From Desulforadius tongensis (lineage in GTDB: Bacteria > Bacillota > Desulfotomaculia > Desulfotomaculales > Desulfohalotomaculaceae): DNA of 64,000 bases. Where the stretch lies: the NCBI RefSeq assembly GCF_016907915.1, contig NZ_JAFBCW010000005.1, forward strand, positions 45,981-109,980. The letters run 5' to 3'. The position numbers were made by a program, and so were the translations under genes. The notes beneath the pieces are model-generated. The model was not told the DNA's origin and did no database searches. It was given only the letters and a program-made list of their open reading frames with translations. This document shows positions 19,051-31,020 of the stretch, piece after piece (positions within the stretch are counted from its first letter, which is position 1; every line of letters starts with the position of its first letter).

Positions 19051-20341
19051 AATACTAAAGTCCGGGGACCTGGCTTTAAGCGGTTTTTTATACCGTCGGG
19101 AAACCGACAAAAAAGAAATTGCCCAAAGCGTGGCTCAAATTATCGACACGGTGGTGCGGGAAGGAGACCGGGCTTTAATTCATTTTACCGAGCAGTTTGA
19201 TAAAGTAAAGTTAACCCCCGGCCAGTTAAAAGTAACCGCTGAAGAAATTAATGAAGCCTATAATTTAGTTGACGGCCCGGTGCTGGAGTCGCTAAAGCTG
19301 GCCAGGGACCGTATTGAAGCTTTCCACCGCCGGCAGAGGGCCGACTCGTGGTTTGAACCGGATGCCGAGGGTACCGTGATGGGACAAATGGTTCGCCCGC
19401 TGTTTCGGGTGGGCATTTATGTACCCGGCGGCACCGCTTCTTATCCGTCGTCTGTTTTAATGAATGCTGTTCCGGCTAAAGTGGCCGGGGTTAAAGAAGT
19501 GGTGATGGTTACACCGCCGGGTAAAGATGGAAAGATTAATCCCTATACCCTGGTGGCGGCCCGGGAAGCAGGGGTTACCGAGATATATAAAGTGGGTGGA
19601 GCCCAGGCTGTTGCTGCCCTGGCCTATGGCACTCAAACCATCAGCCCGGTGGATAAAATAACCGGTCCGGGCAATATTTACGTTACACTGGCCAAACAGC
19701 AGGTTTACGGTAAAGTGGATATCGACATGCTGGCCGGTCCCAGTGAGGTGCTGGTAATTGCCGACAGCAACGCCAATCCCGCCTACGCGGCGGCGGATTT
19801 ATTATCCCAGGCCGAACACGACCCCCTGGCGGCGGCGGTGCTGCTGACACCGGATGAAAAACTGGCCCGGCAGGTACAGGATGAGCTGATAAAGCAGGTT
19901 AAAAAACTTCCCCGCCAGAACGTGGCCAAACGGTCGTTGGGGGACTACGGCACCATTGTAATTACCAGGGATCTGGATGAAGCCTTTAAAATAGCCAACC
20001 GTTTTGCACCGGAGCATTTGGAACTGCTGGTGGATGATCCCTTTACCTGGCTGGGTAAAGTGCAGAATGCCGGTTCAATATTCCTGGGTCCCTATGCCCC
20101 TGAACCGGTGGGCGATTACCTGGCCGGCCCGAACCATATACTGCCCACTGGGGGCACCGCAAAGTTTTATTCCGGTTTAAATGTAGATACCTTTATCAAG
20201 AAATCAACGGTGATATTCTTTTCCCAAGCCACTCTGCAGCGCCTGGGCGAACATGTAATAAGGCTGGCGGAGATAGAGGGATTAGAGGCTCATGCCAATG
20301 CGGTAAGGATGCGGGTGAAGAAGTGGGAGGAAAACAAATGA
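19043..20341 (+). CDS. hisD: Histidinol dehydrogenase
   Basis: Two-step NAD-dependent oxidation of histidinol to histidine. The ATG at 19043 ([13 protein letters not shown], 432 residues) overlaps the hisG stop. Motifs include [53 protein letters not shown], the zinc/catalytic QAEHDP, and [13 protein letters not shown] plus [12 protein letters not shown] near the C-terminus. Purine-rich GGGGGG lies 6 bases or more upstream. The end overlaps hisC as ATGA. Confidence 0.97.
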   Translation: MIKILKSGDLALSGFLYRRETDKKEIAQSVAQIIDTVVREGDRALIHFTEQFDKVKLTPGQLKVTAEEINEAYNLVDGPVLESLKLARDRIEAFHRRQRADSWFEPDAEGTVMGQMVRPLFRVGIYVPGGTASYPSSVLMNAVPAKVAGVKEVVMVTPPGKDGKINPYTLVAAREAGVTEIYKVGGAQAVAALAYGTQTISPVDKITGPGNIYVTLAKQQVYGKVDIDMLAGPSEVLVIADSNANPAYAAADLLSQAEHDPLAAAVLLTPDEKLARQVQDELIKQVKKLPRQNVAKRSLGDYGTIVITRDLDEAFKIANRFAPEHLELLVDDPFTWLGKVQNAGSIFLGPYAPEPVGDYLAGPNHILPTGGTAKFYSGLNVDTFIKKSTVIFFSQATLQRLGEHVIRLAEIEGLEAHANAVRMRVKKWEENK

Positions 20342-21414
20342 GGGAGGATTTTAACCCTGCCCTGCTGATGCGGGAAGATTTGCGGGACTTAAAGCCCTAC
20401 CAGCCCCATGATTATCCCAACACCATCAAACTGGATGCCAATGAAAACCCATACCCCTTCCCCCCCCGGGCTTTGAAGGAACTTAACGACCTGTTAAGCG
20501 ATGTCAATTTTCCCCGCTACCCGGACCCCGCGGCGGTGGAACTGCGCCGGAGTATTGCCGGCTACGCCGGGGTACGGCCGGGGCAGGTGATGGTGGGCAA
20601 CGGTTCCGACGAACTGATTTTTTACCTGGCCCTGGCCTTTGGCAGCGGTGGGAAAGTAGCCATTGCCAGCCCCACCTTTTCCATGTACCGCATTCACAGC
20701 CGGATAGCCGGGGCGGATCCGGTGGAAATACCCCGGGAACGGGATTTCAGCATCAACCCCCGGGCGATGGTAAAAGCGGTACAGGCAGCCGGGGCCAGGA
20801 TGCTGGTGCTGTGCAGTCCCAATAATCCCACCGGCAATGCCATCCCGCTGGAGACAGTAGAAGAAATACTGGCCGGTACCAGCGGGTTAGTGGTGGTGGA
20901 TCAAGCTTACCTGGAGTTTGGCGGTGCAGACTGCGTGCCGCTGCTGGAAAAGTATCCCCACCTGGTTATTTTGCGCACCTTTTCCAAAGCCTTTGGACTG
21001 GCCGGTTTGCGGGTTGGCTACATGCTGGCGGGAGAACCGCTGATAAATGAACTGCTGCGCATTAAACAGCCCTACAACCTGAACAGCTTTTCCCAGAGGG
21101 CTGCCTGGGTGGCATTAAAGTACCTGCCGGTCTTTAAAGAACAGTGGAAGCAGATTATCTCCCAGCGGGATTATATAAAAGAAGAATTGTCTCAAATGCC
21201 GGGCATAAGGGTTTATCCCAGCGATGCCAACTACATTCTTTTTCACACCGAGATGGGGGCCGGTGTACTGCACAACAAGCTGCTGGAGAAAAGGATATTA
21301 ATCAGAAACCTGGGTAAAGATATGCCGGGATACCTGCGGGTAAATGCGGGCACAAGGGAAGAAAGTGAAGCTTTTATTCAGGCTATGTCAGCCATTACCA
21401 ACGGGGTGAAATAA
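20338..21414 (+). CDS. hisC: Histidinol-phosphate aminotransferase
   Basis: PLP-dependent class I/II aminotransferase acting on imidazole acetol phosphate. The ATG at 20338 overlaps the hisD stop (ATGA) and has GGGAGG 8 bases upstream; an in-frame GTG 15 bases earlier is less likely. Motifs are KLDANENPYPFPPRAL, VGNGSDELI, LCSPNNPTGNAIP, VVDQAYLEFGG and the PLP-lysine region RTFSKAFGLAGLRVGYM. The protein has 358 residues. Confidence 0.96.
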   Translation: MREDFNPALLMREDLRDLKPYQPHDYPNTIKLDANENPYPFPPRALKELNDLLSDVNFPRYPDPAAVELRRSIAGYAGVRPGQVMVGNGSDELIFYLALAFGSGGKVAIASPTFSMYRIHSRIAGADPVEIPRERDFSINPRAMVKAVQAAGARMLVLCSPNNPTGNAIPLETVEEILAGTSGLVVVDQAYLEFGGADCVPLLEKYPHLVILRTFSKAFGLAGLRVGYMLAGEPLINELLRIKQPYNLNSFSQRAAWVALKYLPVFKEQWKQIISQRDYIKEELSQMPGIRVYPSDANYILFHTEMGAGVLHNKLLEKRILIRNLGKDMPGYLRVNAGTREESEAFIQAMSAITNGVK

Positions 21415-22002
21415 ATGGTACGGGAATCGGAAGTGAAACGGCAGACGGCAGAAACCAATATTTCCGTTTATTTGAATATTGACGGCACCGGGAAGGGAAA
21501 GGTGAGCACCGAGATTGGTTTTTTTGACCACATGTTAAACCTGTGGTGCAAACACGGGGGGTTTGACTTGGAATTGTACGCCCAGGGAGACCTCTGCGTG
21601 GACTGTCATCACACGGTGGAAGATGTGGGCATCTGCCTGGGAAAAGCGGTAAAGCAAGCCTTGGGGGACAAAGCCGGTATAACCCGCTACGGCCAGGCCT
21701 TTGTTCCCATGGATGAAGCGCTGGCGCTGGCGGTGGTGGACTTCAGCGGCCGGGGATTTTTAGAAATGGATGCCCACTTCCCGTCTAAACAGGTGGGAGA
21801 ATTTGATACCGAACTGGTGGAAGAATTTTTGCGGGCGCTGGCGGTAAACGGTGAATTTACGCTGCATGTAAGACTGCTCAGCGGTAAAAATACTCACCAC
21901 ATCATTGAGGCCATATTTAAAGCTTTGGGACGGGCCATGCGCCAGGCGGCAGAACAGGACCCCAAAATAACCGGGATACCTTCCACCAAAGGGGTACTTT
22001 AA
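21415..22002 (+). CDS. hisB: Imidazoleglycerol-phosphate dehydratase
   Basis: Manganese enzyme dehydrating IGP. The 195-residue monofunctional HisB has the histidine-rich metal motifs GFFDHMLNLWCKHGGFDL, DCHHTVEDVGICLG and KNTHHIIEAIFKALGRA. Its ATG is the triplet right after the hisC TAA. Confidence 0.97.
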   Translation: MVRESEVKRQTAETNISVYLNIDGTGKGKVSTEIGFFDHMLNLWCKHGGFDLELYAQGDLCVDCHHTVEDVGICLGKAVKQALGDKAGITRYGQAFVPMDEALALAVVDFSGRGFLEMDAHFPSKQVGEFDTELVEEFLRALAVNGEFTLHVRLLSGKNTHHIIEAIFKALGRAMRQAAEQDPKITGIPSTKGVL

Positions 22003-22015
22003 GGGGAGTTAAGAA

Positions 22016-22630
22016 ATGATTGCCATTATAGATTACGGTATGGGAAACCTGCGCAGTGTACAAAAGGGGTTTGAAAAGGTTGGTTACCGGGCGGAAATAG
22101 TGAACGCGCCGGAAAAGCTGGTAAATTATTCCGGGGTGGTGCTGCCCGGTGTGGGGGCCTTTGCCGATGCCATGGAAAATTTACATCAAACAGGCCTAGT
22201 GAAAGCCATTAAGGAGATTGCCGCTTCCGGCAAACCGCTGCTGGGTATCTGTTTGGGCCAGCAGCTGCTGTTTGAATACAGCGAGGAATGGGGGAAAACC
22301 CCGGGCTTGGGTATTTTTGCCGGCAGAGTGCGCCGGCTGCCTCCCGGTTTAAAAGTGCCGCACATGGGTTGGAACCAAATTGAAATTAAACGCCAAAGCC
22401 CGCTGCTGGAGGGAGTGCCCGATGGTTCCGCCTTTTATTTTGTACACTCCTACCACGTTGATCCGGCGGATGGTGATGTTATTTTAACCACCACCCATTA
22501 CGGGGTGCGCTTTGCTTCTATAGTGGGAGAAAATAATGTATTTGGTATTCAGTTTCATCCGGAAAAGAGCAGCCGGCTGGGCCTGCAGATACTGCAGAAC
22601 TTCGGAAAGTTGGTGGAAAGATGCTGGTGA
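22016..22630 (+). CDS. hisH: Imidazole glycerol phosphate synthase glutaminase subunit HisH
   Basis: Glutaminase partner of HisF. It reads IAIIDYGMGNLRSVQKGFEK, has the nucleophile Cys in LLGICLGQQLLFEYSEE, VPHMGWNQI, FVHSYHV and the QFHPEKSSRLGLQIL dyad. It has 204 residues. GGGGAG precedes the ATG. It overlaps hisA by 10 bases. Confidence 0.97.
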   Translation: MIAIIDYGMGNLRSVQKGFEKVGYRAEIVNAPEKLVNYSGVVLPGVGAFADAMENLHQTGLVKAIKEIAASGKPLLGICLGQQLLFEYSEEWGKTPGLGIFAGRVRRLPPGLKVPHMGWNQIEIKRQSPLLEGVPDGSAFYFVHSYHVDPADGDVILTTTHYGVRFASIVGENNVFGIQFHPEKSSRLGLQILQNFGKLVERCW

Positions 22631-23355
22631 TACCGGCCATTGACTTGAGAAACGGCAAATGCGTGCGGTTGGTGGAAGGCCGCCTGGACCGGGAAACGGT
22701 TTACAGCGATAACCCGGTGGAAACGGCCAAACACTGGCAGCGGTTGGGCTGTCAATACCTGCATGTGGTGGACCTGGATGGGGCCTTTGCCGGGGAACCC
22801 AGGAACCTGGCAGTGATTAAAGAAATAGTATCGGTGCTGGATATCCCGGTGCAGGTGGGCGGTGGTATCAGGGATTTAAGCACCGTTGAAAGCCTTTTGA
22901 ATTTAGGCGTGCACAGGGTAATACTGGGTACCGCCGCCATTGCCCAACCGGAAATGGTGCGCCGGGCGGTGGAACGGTTTGATGAACAAATTGTGCTGGG
23001 CATTGACGCCCGGGAAGGCCGGGTGGCAGTGCAGGGATGGGCGGTGGAGTCCGGTATTTCAGCCCTTGAGCTGGCCGGGCAGATGAAGGAAATAGGGGTA
23101 AAAAGAGTGGTATTTACCGACATCCGCCGGGACGGGACTATGAAAGGACCCAACCTGGAGGCCACCGGGGAGCTGGCCAGGGGTTCCGGGTTAAAAGTAA
23201 TAGCTTCCGGCGGGGTTTCTACACTGGATGATTTACGCAGGATTAAACAGATGGAGAGTGCCGGTGTAGAAGGAGCCATCATAGGTAAGGCGCTGTACAC
23301 CGGTAGGATAGACTTGAAAGATGCCCTGGCAGTGGCTGCAGGCCGGGAGGTGTAG
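22621..23355 (+). CDS. hisA: ProFAR isomerase HisA
   Basis: TIM-barrel isomerase opening the ribose of ProFAR. The 244-residue protein starts MLVIPAIDLRNGKCVRLVEG, has YLHVVDLDGAFAGEPRN, VQVGGGIRD with the catalytic Asp, VFTDIRRDGTMKGPNL and VIASGGVSTLDDLRR. The ATG lies inside the end of hisH, with GGTGGAAAG upstream. Confidence 0.97.
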   Translation: MLVIPAIDLRNGKCVRLVEGRLDRETVYSDNPVETAKHWQRLGCQYLHVVDLDGAFAGEPRNLAVIKEIVSVLDIPVQVGGGIRDLSTVESLLNLGVHRVILGTAAIAQPEMVRRAVERFDEQIVLGIDAREGRVAVQGWAVESGISALELAGQMKEIGVKRVVFTDIRRDGTMKGPNLEATGELARGSGLKVIASGGVSTLDDLRRIKQMESAGVEGAIIGKALYTGRIDLKDALAVAAGREV

Positions 23356-23358
23356 AAC

Positions 23359-24117
23359 GTGCTGTTAAAACGTATTATACCCTGCCTGGATGTTACCGGG
23401 GGCAGAGTGGTAAAAGGTACAAATTTTGTCAACCTGCGAGACGCCGGGGACCCGGTGGAACTGGCAGCCCTTTATGACCGCGAGGGTGCCGACGAGCTGG
23501 TGTTTTTAGATATTACCGCCTCCAGCGACGGGCGCAGCATTATGCTGGATGTGGTGCGGCGCACCGCCGAAGAGGTGTTCATTCCCTTTACCGTGGGCGG
23601 CGGCATCCGGACGGTGGAAGATATAAGGGAAATGTTAAAGGCCGGGGCGGATAAAGTGGCGGTAAACACAGCGGCCATTAAAAACCCCCGGGTGGTAAAG
23701 GAAGGGGCGGCCAGGTTCGGCAGCCAGTGCATTGTGGTGGCCATTGATGCCCGGCAGGTGGGGGAAAAGAAATGGGAAATATACACCCACGGCGGCCGCA
23801 CCCCCACCGGCATTGATGCGGTGGAATGGGCCCAGAGGGTGGAAAAACTGGGGGCCGGGGAAATACTGCTTACCAGCATGGATCGTGACGGCACCAAGGA
23901 AGGTTTTGATTTAGAACTGACCCGCGCGGTGGTGGAAGCGGTAAATATTCCGGTAATAGCCTCCGGCGGGGTGGGTAACCTGCAGCACATAGCGGAGGGA
24001 TTTACCAAAGGCAGGGCTGATGCGGCACTGGCGGCATCTATTTTCCACTTTCGGCAGTATTCCATCGGCCAGGCCAAGGAATACCTGGCAGAAAGAGGTA
24101 TACCGGTGAGAGTATGA
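23359..24117 (+). CDS. hisF: Imidazole glycerol phosphate synthase cyclase subunit HisF
   Basis: Cyclase subunit making IGP and AICAR; the AICAR returns to the purine pathway encoded just upstream. A GTG start follows GGGAGGTG. The 252-residue TIM barrel reads [74 protein letters not shown] and [13 protein letters not shown]. Confidence 0.97.
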   Translation: MLLKRIIPCLDVTGGRVVKGTNFVNLRDAGDPVELAALYDREGADELVFLDITASSDGRSIMLDVVRRTAEEVFIPFTVGGGIRTVEDIREMLKAGADKVAVNTAAIKNPRVVKEGAARFGSQCIVVAIDARQVGEKKWEIYTHGGRTPTGIDAVEWAQRVEKLGAGEILLTSMDRDGTKEGFDLELTRAVVEAVNIPVIASGGVGNLQHIAEGFTKGRADAALAASIFHFRQYSIGQAKEYLAERGIPVRV

Positions 24118-24152
24118 GGGCAAAATGAAGACCGGAAGATGGAGGTCTTGAG

Positions 24153-24824
24153 GTGAAATTTAGCATTGATAATTTAAAGTTTAATCAGCAGGGTTTAATT
24201 CCGGCCATCGTGCAGGACAGTGAAACCAGGGAAGTTTTGATGATGGCTTGGATGAATAAAGAAGCGGTGGAGAAAACCCTGTCCACCGGGGAAACCTGGT
24301 TTTACAGCCGCAGCAGGCAAAAAATGTGGCACAAGGGTGAAACCAGCGGCCATGTACAAAAGGTTAAAGCGGTGTACCATGACTGCGACGGGGATACACT
24401 GCTGGTACTGGCCGAGCAGACGGGGGGCGGGGCCTGCCATGAAGGATACAAAAGCTGTTTTCACTATCTGGTACACCGGGAAGGTAAAGTGACGGTGGAA
24501 GGTGAACAGCAGTTTAACCCCCAGGAAGTGTACCGTGATGCTGCTGCCGGTGTGATAAACCAGCTGTATAATGTGATACTGCAGCGTAAAGAAGAACGGC
24601 CGGAGGGTTCATACACCACTTATCTTTTTAACCAGGGTGTAGATAAAATCTGCAAAAAAATCGGCGAAGAGGCGGCAGAAGTTATCATTGGGGCTAAAAA
24701 CAGGAACCGGGATGAAGTAACCTATGAAGCGGCGGATTTGATTTACCACCTGCTGGTACTGCTGGCCGAGCAGGGGATTGCGCCGGGAGATATCTACGCT
24801 GAACTGGCTAAAAGAAGAAAGTAG
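24153..24824 (+). CDS. hisIE: Bifunctional phosphoribosyl-AMP cyclohydrolase / phosphoribosyl-ATP pyrophosphatase
   Basis: Second and third steps of histidine synthesis fused in one protein of 223 residues. The HisI part (about 1-115) has [21 protein letters not shown], the metal sites HDCDGDTLL and CHEGYKSCF. The HisE part (about 120-223) has [20 protein letters not shown] and [24 protein letters not shown] start follows GGAGGT with 6 to 7 bases of spacing. It ends the operon. Confidence 0.96.
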   Translation: MKFSIDNLKFNQQGLIPAIVQDSETREVLMMAWMNKEAVEKTLSTGETWFYSRSRQKMWHKGETSGHVQKVKAVYHDCDGDTLLVLAEQTGGGACHEGYKSCFHYLVHREGKVTVEGEQQFNPQEVYRDAAAGVINQLYNVILQRKEERPEGSYTTYLFNQGVDKICKKIGEEAAEVIIGAKNRNRDEVTYEAADLIYHLLVLLAEQGIAPGDIYAELAKRRK

Positions 24825-24861
24825 ACTCCCATGTTAAACTAACTAATAAGATAACCTTTTC

Positions 24862-24899
24862 AAAAGAGGCCTGATTTTTTACCAGGCCTCTTTTATAGT
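24862..24899 (+). terminator. Rho-independent terminator of the his operon
   Basis: AAAAGAGGCCTG and CAGGCCTCTTTT form a perfect 12-pair stem with a 9-base loop, followed by an AT-rich tail. Confidence 0.9.
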
Positions 24900-25142
24900 G
24901 TTTTCAATTTTTAGAATTTAATAATCAATTGACTACATTCAAAAAATGCATATATTTTACGAAATTAAAACTTATTGTCGGCTAATTGACATTTTTGTTC
25001 TCAGCATGAGATAATTATCACAACCGTTCAAGCAAACAACTGTCCAATTTTAAAAACAATGATTGAAGTTTTTAAAAGTGCAAAATTATGTTTTTTCAAA
25101 ATCAATGAATATTTTATCCAATTGGCACTACTTGTATTTCGG

Positions 25143-25171
25143 TTGACTATATAAATGTTTTACCGGATAAT
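25143..25171 (+). promoter_or_regulatory. Promoter of the [FeFe]-hydrogenase gene
   Basis: TTGACT (25143-25148), 17-base spacer, GATAAT (25166-25171), 30 bases before the ATG. The AT-rich 300-base gap upstream (24900-25200) contains no ORF; a second weaker candidate, TTGACA near 24987 with GATAAT 18 bases on, also lies there. Confidence 0.6.
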
Positions 25172-25200
25172 ATAACAAGCATAGGGGGGAGGCGAATAAC

Positions 25201-26616
25201 ATGAATCCTGCGTCAGAGATTACCAAACTGCGCCGGGAAGTTCTTTCCAAGGTAGCTCATTGGGCATTTGAAAAACCGCTGGATCAAAAGATCAGTGAAA
25301 AAGATATCAAAAATATAGTTGAGGAAATTGTCCCCGATGGGCCGCCCCGTTATCGCTGCTGTATATATAAAGAAAGGGCCATTGCCGAGCATCGGGTGAA
25401 AATAGCCATGGGAGAAGGGCCGAAGGGTCAAATTGTTACCGTTATTCCCGAAGCCTGCAACGGGTGTTCATTAAACAAGTACGTTGTCACCGATGCTTGT
25501 CAAAACTGCGTTGCCCATCCCTGCCGCAACAGTTGTCCTAAAAAGGCCATTTCAGTAATCCAAAACCGTGCTTTTATAGATAACTCTTCCTGTGTGGAAT
25601 GCGGAATATGTGCCAGAAGCTGCCCGTATCATGCTATTGTTGAAATTACCCGTCCTTGTGAACGTTCATGCGGCGTAGGTGCTGTTACGGTGGATGAAAA
25701 CCGCAGTGTGGTTATAGACATGGAAAAATGCGTTTCCTGCGGCATGTGTGTGTCGGTTTGCCCCTTTGGTGCCATTACCGATACTTCTCAAATGTGTGAT
25801 GTTATCAAAAACCTGAGGAAGAAAGAGCAGCCCCTGGTGGCCATTATCGCCCCGGCCATTGCCGGTCAGTTTGGGCCTAAGGTTACACCTGGGCACATTA
25901 AATCGGCACTGCTGAAATTAGGTTTTGATGATGTGGTGGAAGCAGCTTACGGGGCAGATATAGTGGCTGAACAAGAGGCCGAGGAAATTAAGGAACACTA
26001 TGATCACAAACTGATGACAAACTCCTGCTGCCCGGCATATGCCAGTGCAGTGAAGCAGAACCTGCCGGAACTGGCAGATAAACTTTCCACCAGTTTGTCT
26101 CCCATGCGGGTTGCCGGCCAGGTAATTAAGGATAAGTACCAAAATAAAGTAACCACTGTGTTTATTGGCCCCTGCATAGCTAAAAAGGCTGAGGCAGCCT
26201 GGGGTGATGAAATTGACATGGTGTTAACCTTTGAAGAACTGGTGGCCATATTTGAAGCAGCAGGCATTAACCCGCTGGAACACATTCCGGCAGAAATGGA
26301 AGGGGTTTCACCATACGGCCGCCTGTTTGCCAGGGCCGGCGGTGTAACAGAGGCGGTTACCAGTCACCTGCCGGAAGATATGGCTTTGGAAGTAATAAAA
26401 GTTCAGGGGTTGAAGAACTGTTTATCCACCCTGAAAAAAGCGGCCATGAAGCCCAGTGATGATAAGTTTACTTTCGTTGAATGCATGGCCTGCGACAGCG
26501 GCTGCGTGGGCGGGCCGGGTACGCTGGTTAAGGCTGCCGTGGCCACCAGGGCGGTGGAGAGATTTGCCGGTAAAGCAGCTGCCGGGTCAAAGGATAAAAA
26601 GACTAACAGTGCGTAA
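25201..26616 (+). CDS. [FeFe]-hydrogenase-like protein, monomeric group B type
   Basis: A 471-residue soluble iron-sulfur protein. After an N-terminal part with clustered Cys residues (86-112) there are two ferredoxin-type clusters: CxxCxxCxxxC at 131-141 and at 177-187. The H-domain follows, with all H-cluster cysteines present in group B form: TNSCCPAY (273-280), FIGPCIAKKAE (Cys325) and ECMACDSGCVGG (Cys431, Cys435). The family catalyses H2 evolution or sensing with ferredoxin as partner. There is no maturase (HydEFG) or flavin/NADH subunit nearby, and it has its own promoter and terminator, so a monocistronic role is likely. A very strong GGGGGGAGG ribosome site precedes the ATG. Its physiological role is not evident from context. 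Confidence 0.88.
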   Translation: MNPASEITKLRREVLSKVAHWAFEKPLDQKISEKDIKNIVEEIVPDGPPRYRCCIYKERAIAEHRVKIAMGEGPKGQIVTVIPEACNGCSLNKYVVTDACQNCVAHPCRNSCPKKAISVIQNRAFIDNSSCVECGICARSCPYHAIVEITRPCERSCGVGAVTVDENRSVVIDMEKCVSCGMCVSVCPFGAITDTSQMCDVIKNLRKKEQPLVAIIAPAIAGQFGPKVTPGHIKSALLKLGFDDVVEAAYGADIVAEQEAEEIKEHYDHKLMTNSCCPAYASAVKQNLPELADKLSTSLSPMRVAGQVIKDKYQNKVTTVFIGPCIAKKAEAAWGDEIDMVLTFEELVAIFEAAGINPLEHIPAEMEGVSPYGRLFARAGGVTEAVTSHLPEDMALEVIKVQGLKNCLSTLKKAAMKPSDDKFTFVECMACDSGCVGGPGTLVKAAVATRAVERFAGKAAAGSKDKKTNSA

Positions 26617-26650
26617 GGGTATGACCATCAGAAAAATATACCGGTTTTTT

Positions 26651-26679
26651 AACCAGCCTTCGGGCTGGTTTTTATTTTC
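26651..26679 (+). terminator. Rho-independent terminator after the hydrogenase gene
   Basis: AACCAGCC-TTCG-GGCTGGTT with a stable TTCG tetraloop, followed by TTTATTTT. Confidence 0.9.
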
Positions 26680-26712
26680 CAAGCTAAATAACGCAAATCA
26701 CCTGCTGAATTA

Positions 26713-26721
26713 TGTTATAAT
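26713..26721 (+). promoter_or_regulatory. Extended -10 promoter of pcrA
   Basis: TGTTATAAT at 26713-26721 (TGn plus TATAAT), about 33 bases before the pcrA ATG; the -35 is weak, as often with extended -10 sites. Confidence 0.5.
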
Positions 26722-26753
26722 ACACGCGATGCTAAAGTCGGTAGGAGGGTATT

Positions 26754-28913
26754 ATGCAAAACATATTGGAAAACTTAAACCCGGCCCAGCAGGAGGCTGT
26801 GCGGCATACGGAGGGCCCCCTGCTGGTGCTGGCCGGTGCCGGAAGCGGTAAAACCAGGGTGTTAACCCATCGCATTGCTTATTTACTGCAGCAGGGTATA
26901 CTACCTTGGAACATCCTGGCCATTACCTTTACTAATAAAGCAGCCAGGGAAATGCAGGAACGGGTGGCCAACATGGTGCCGGCCCAGCAGGCCCGGGATT
27001 TGTGGGTCAGTACCTTTCACTCGGCCTGCCTGCGCATTTTGCGCCGGGAAATTGAAAACCTGGGTTATGATAAAAACTTTGTTATTTACGACACTTCAGA
27101 CCAGCAGACGGTAATTAAAGAATGTTTAAAAGAACTGGATATTGATAGTAAGCGTTTTAACCCCAAGAGCTTACTGGGTTCCATATCTTCCGCCAAAAAC
27201 CGGCTGGTGGGGGTGGAAGAATACGATGCCCAGGCCTTTGACTATTATACGCAAACTGTTTCCAGGGTGTACAAGCTGTACCAGCAAAAACTGGTGCACA
27301 ACAACGCTTTGGACTTTGATGACCTGCTGGTGCTTACCGTAAGACTGTTTCAACGTTTTGAGCACCTGCTTAGATATTATCAAGATAAATTTCAATACAT
27401 ACTGGTGGATGAGTACCAGGATACCAACCATGTGCAGTACGTGCTGGTAAACATGCTGGCCAGCCGGCACAGGAACCTGTGCGTGGTGGGTGATCCAAAC
27501 CAGTCTATTTACGGCTGGCGTGGTGCTGACATTTCCAATATTCTCAGCTTTGAGCGGGATTACCCGGAAGCTAAAGTGGTAAAATTGGAGCAGAACTACC
27601 GCAGCACACAAACCATTTTGGACGCTGCCAATGCAGTGATCAGCCGTAATTTTAGTTCCCAAGAGATGAATTTATGGACGGCCCTGGGTAAGGGATCTCC
27701 CATTGTGCTGAAGAAATGTGAAGATGAGCGGATGGAGGGGTTCTTCATTTCCAGTGTGGTGCGCAGGGGAGTGGAAGCGGGCCGCAGTTACAACCACTTT
27801 GCGGTTCTTTACCGTACCCATGCCCAATCCCGAGCCATTGAAGAAAGTTTATTAGCCGCCAACATACCCTACACCATTATAGGCGGGTTAAAGTTTTATG
27901 ACCGCAGGGAAATAAAAGATTTGCTTGCTTACCTGCGCCTGGTGGTGAACCCCTACGATACCGTGAGCTTTCGACGGGTAATCAATGTTCCCAAGCGGGG
28001 CATCGGCCCCGCTTCGGTGGAAAAGATCATCACTAAGGCCAGGGATATGGAAGCCAGCCTGGTGGATGCCTTAGCCCATGCCGGTGAAATTAAAGGGCTT
28101 AACAGTAAGGTGCGCAGTGCAGCTGCTGCGCTGGCCCACATGTTTAAAAACTTTCAACGGCAGCAGCAGTATTTAAATGTTACTGAACTGGTGAAACAAG
28201 TACTGAGCGAAAGCGGTTACTGGGATGAGCTGGAAGCGGAGGATACCGTGGAATCCCGCACCAGGTTGGAAAACCTGCAGGAATTTATTACTGTAACCCA
28301 GGAATACGACCGCAATAACGAAGCCGGCAGTTTGGAAGATTTTCTGGCCGGCATTTCACTGGTTACCGATCAAGATAAATATGAAGGGGAATCCAACGCA
28401 GTATCCTTAATGACACTGCATACCGCCAAGGGGTTGGAATTCCCGGTGGTATTTCTGGCCGGTATGGAAGAAGGAGTATTTCCCATTTCCCGTTCCCTGG
28501 ATGAGGAGAAGGAAATGGAAGAAGAGCGGCGGTTGTGTTATGTAGGTATCACCAGGGCTAAGGAAGAACTTTATTTGAGTCACTGCTGGACCCGTACGCT
28601 GTTTGGCCGCAGGGAAAACAACATGCCGTCACGTTTTATCGGTGAGATACCGGAAAAATTGATCAAAGAAGATAAACCCCAGCCGGTGGTTAAACAAAGC
28701 ACTTCCGGAACGGGGACATGGGGCAGAAAAAGCATTTCCCCCGGGGAAGCAGAGGAATTTCAACTGGGTGATAAAGTGATGCACAAAAAATGGGGCCCCG
28801 GTGTTATTGTAGCCATAAAGGGTGAAGGTGCAGAGGCGGAAATAACGGTAACCTTCCCGGGACAGGGGATGAAAAAATTGATAGCCCGATATGCCCCGCT
28901 GCAGAAAATTTAG
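26754..28913 (+). CDS. pcrA: ATP-dependent DNA helicase PcrA/UvrD
   Basis: Superfamily 1 3'-5' helicase for repair and removal of proteins from DNA. It has 719 residues. Motif Q/I are LNPAQQEAV and the Walker A AGAGSGKTRV near residue 28-37. TFHSACLRILR, the Walker B VDEYQDTNHVQY, GDPNQSIYGWRGAD, QNYRS and TLHTAKGLEFPVVFLAG follow in order. The C-terminal roughly 50 residues (LGDKVMHKKWGPGVIVAI...) form the Tudor-like RNA-polymerase-binding domain of PcrA. GTAGGAGGG precedes the ATG. ligA follows 61 bases later, the common Firmicute order pcrA-ligA. Confidence 0.96.
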   Translation: MQNILENLNPAQQEAVRHTEGPLLVLAGAGSGKTRVLTHRIAYLLQQGILPWNILAITFTNKAAREMQERVANMVPAQQARDLWVSTFHSACLRILRREIENLGYDKNFVIYDTSDQQTVIKECLKELDIDSKRFNPKSLLGSISSAKNRLVGVEEYDAQAFDYYTQTVSRVYKLYQQKLVHNNALDFDDLLVLTVRLFQRFEHLLRYYQDKFQYILVDEYQDTNHVQYVLVNMLASRHRNLCVVGDPNQSIYGWRGADISNILSFERDYPEAKVVKLEQNYRSTQTILDAANAVISRNFSSQEMNLWTALGKGSPIVLKKCEDERMEGFFISSVVRRGVEAGRSYNHFAVLYRTHAQSRAIEESLLAANIPYTIIGGLKFYDRREIKDLLAYLRLVVNPYDTVSFRRVINVPKRGIGPASVEKIITKARDMEASLVDALAHAGEIKGLNSKVRSAAAALAHMFKNFQRQQQYLNVTELVKQVLSESGYWDELEAEDTVESRTRLENLQEFITVTQEYDRNNEAGSLEDFLAGISLVTDQDKYEGESNAVSLMTLHTAKGLEFPVVFLAGMEEGVFPISRSLDEEKEMEEERRLCYVGITRAKEELYLSHCWTRTLFGRRENNMPSRFIGEIPEKLIKEDKPQPVVKQSTSGTGTWGRKSISPGEAEEFQLGDKVMHKKWGPGVIVAIKGEGAEAEITVTFPGQGMKKLIARYAPLQKI

Positions 28914-28947
28914 CTGCCGGCTGATGTGGGTATACTAAATAATGTGA

Positions 28948-30978
<2,031 letters not shown>

Positions 30979-31020
30979 AAGGATAACGGATCTTTGATTT
31001 ATACACGGGGAGGGCGCGAA

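Noticed and set aside
22752..23432. 226-codon minus-strand frame across hisA/hisF
   Set aside because: Mirror frame of two well-supported his genes; its composition is typical of an antisense reading.
24900..25200. Riboswitch or small RNA in the AT-rich gap before the hydrogenase
   Set aside because: No conserved riboswitch core or strong hairpin was seen; only promoter-like elements.
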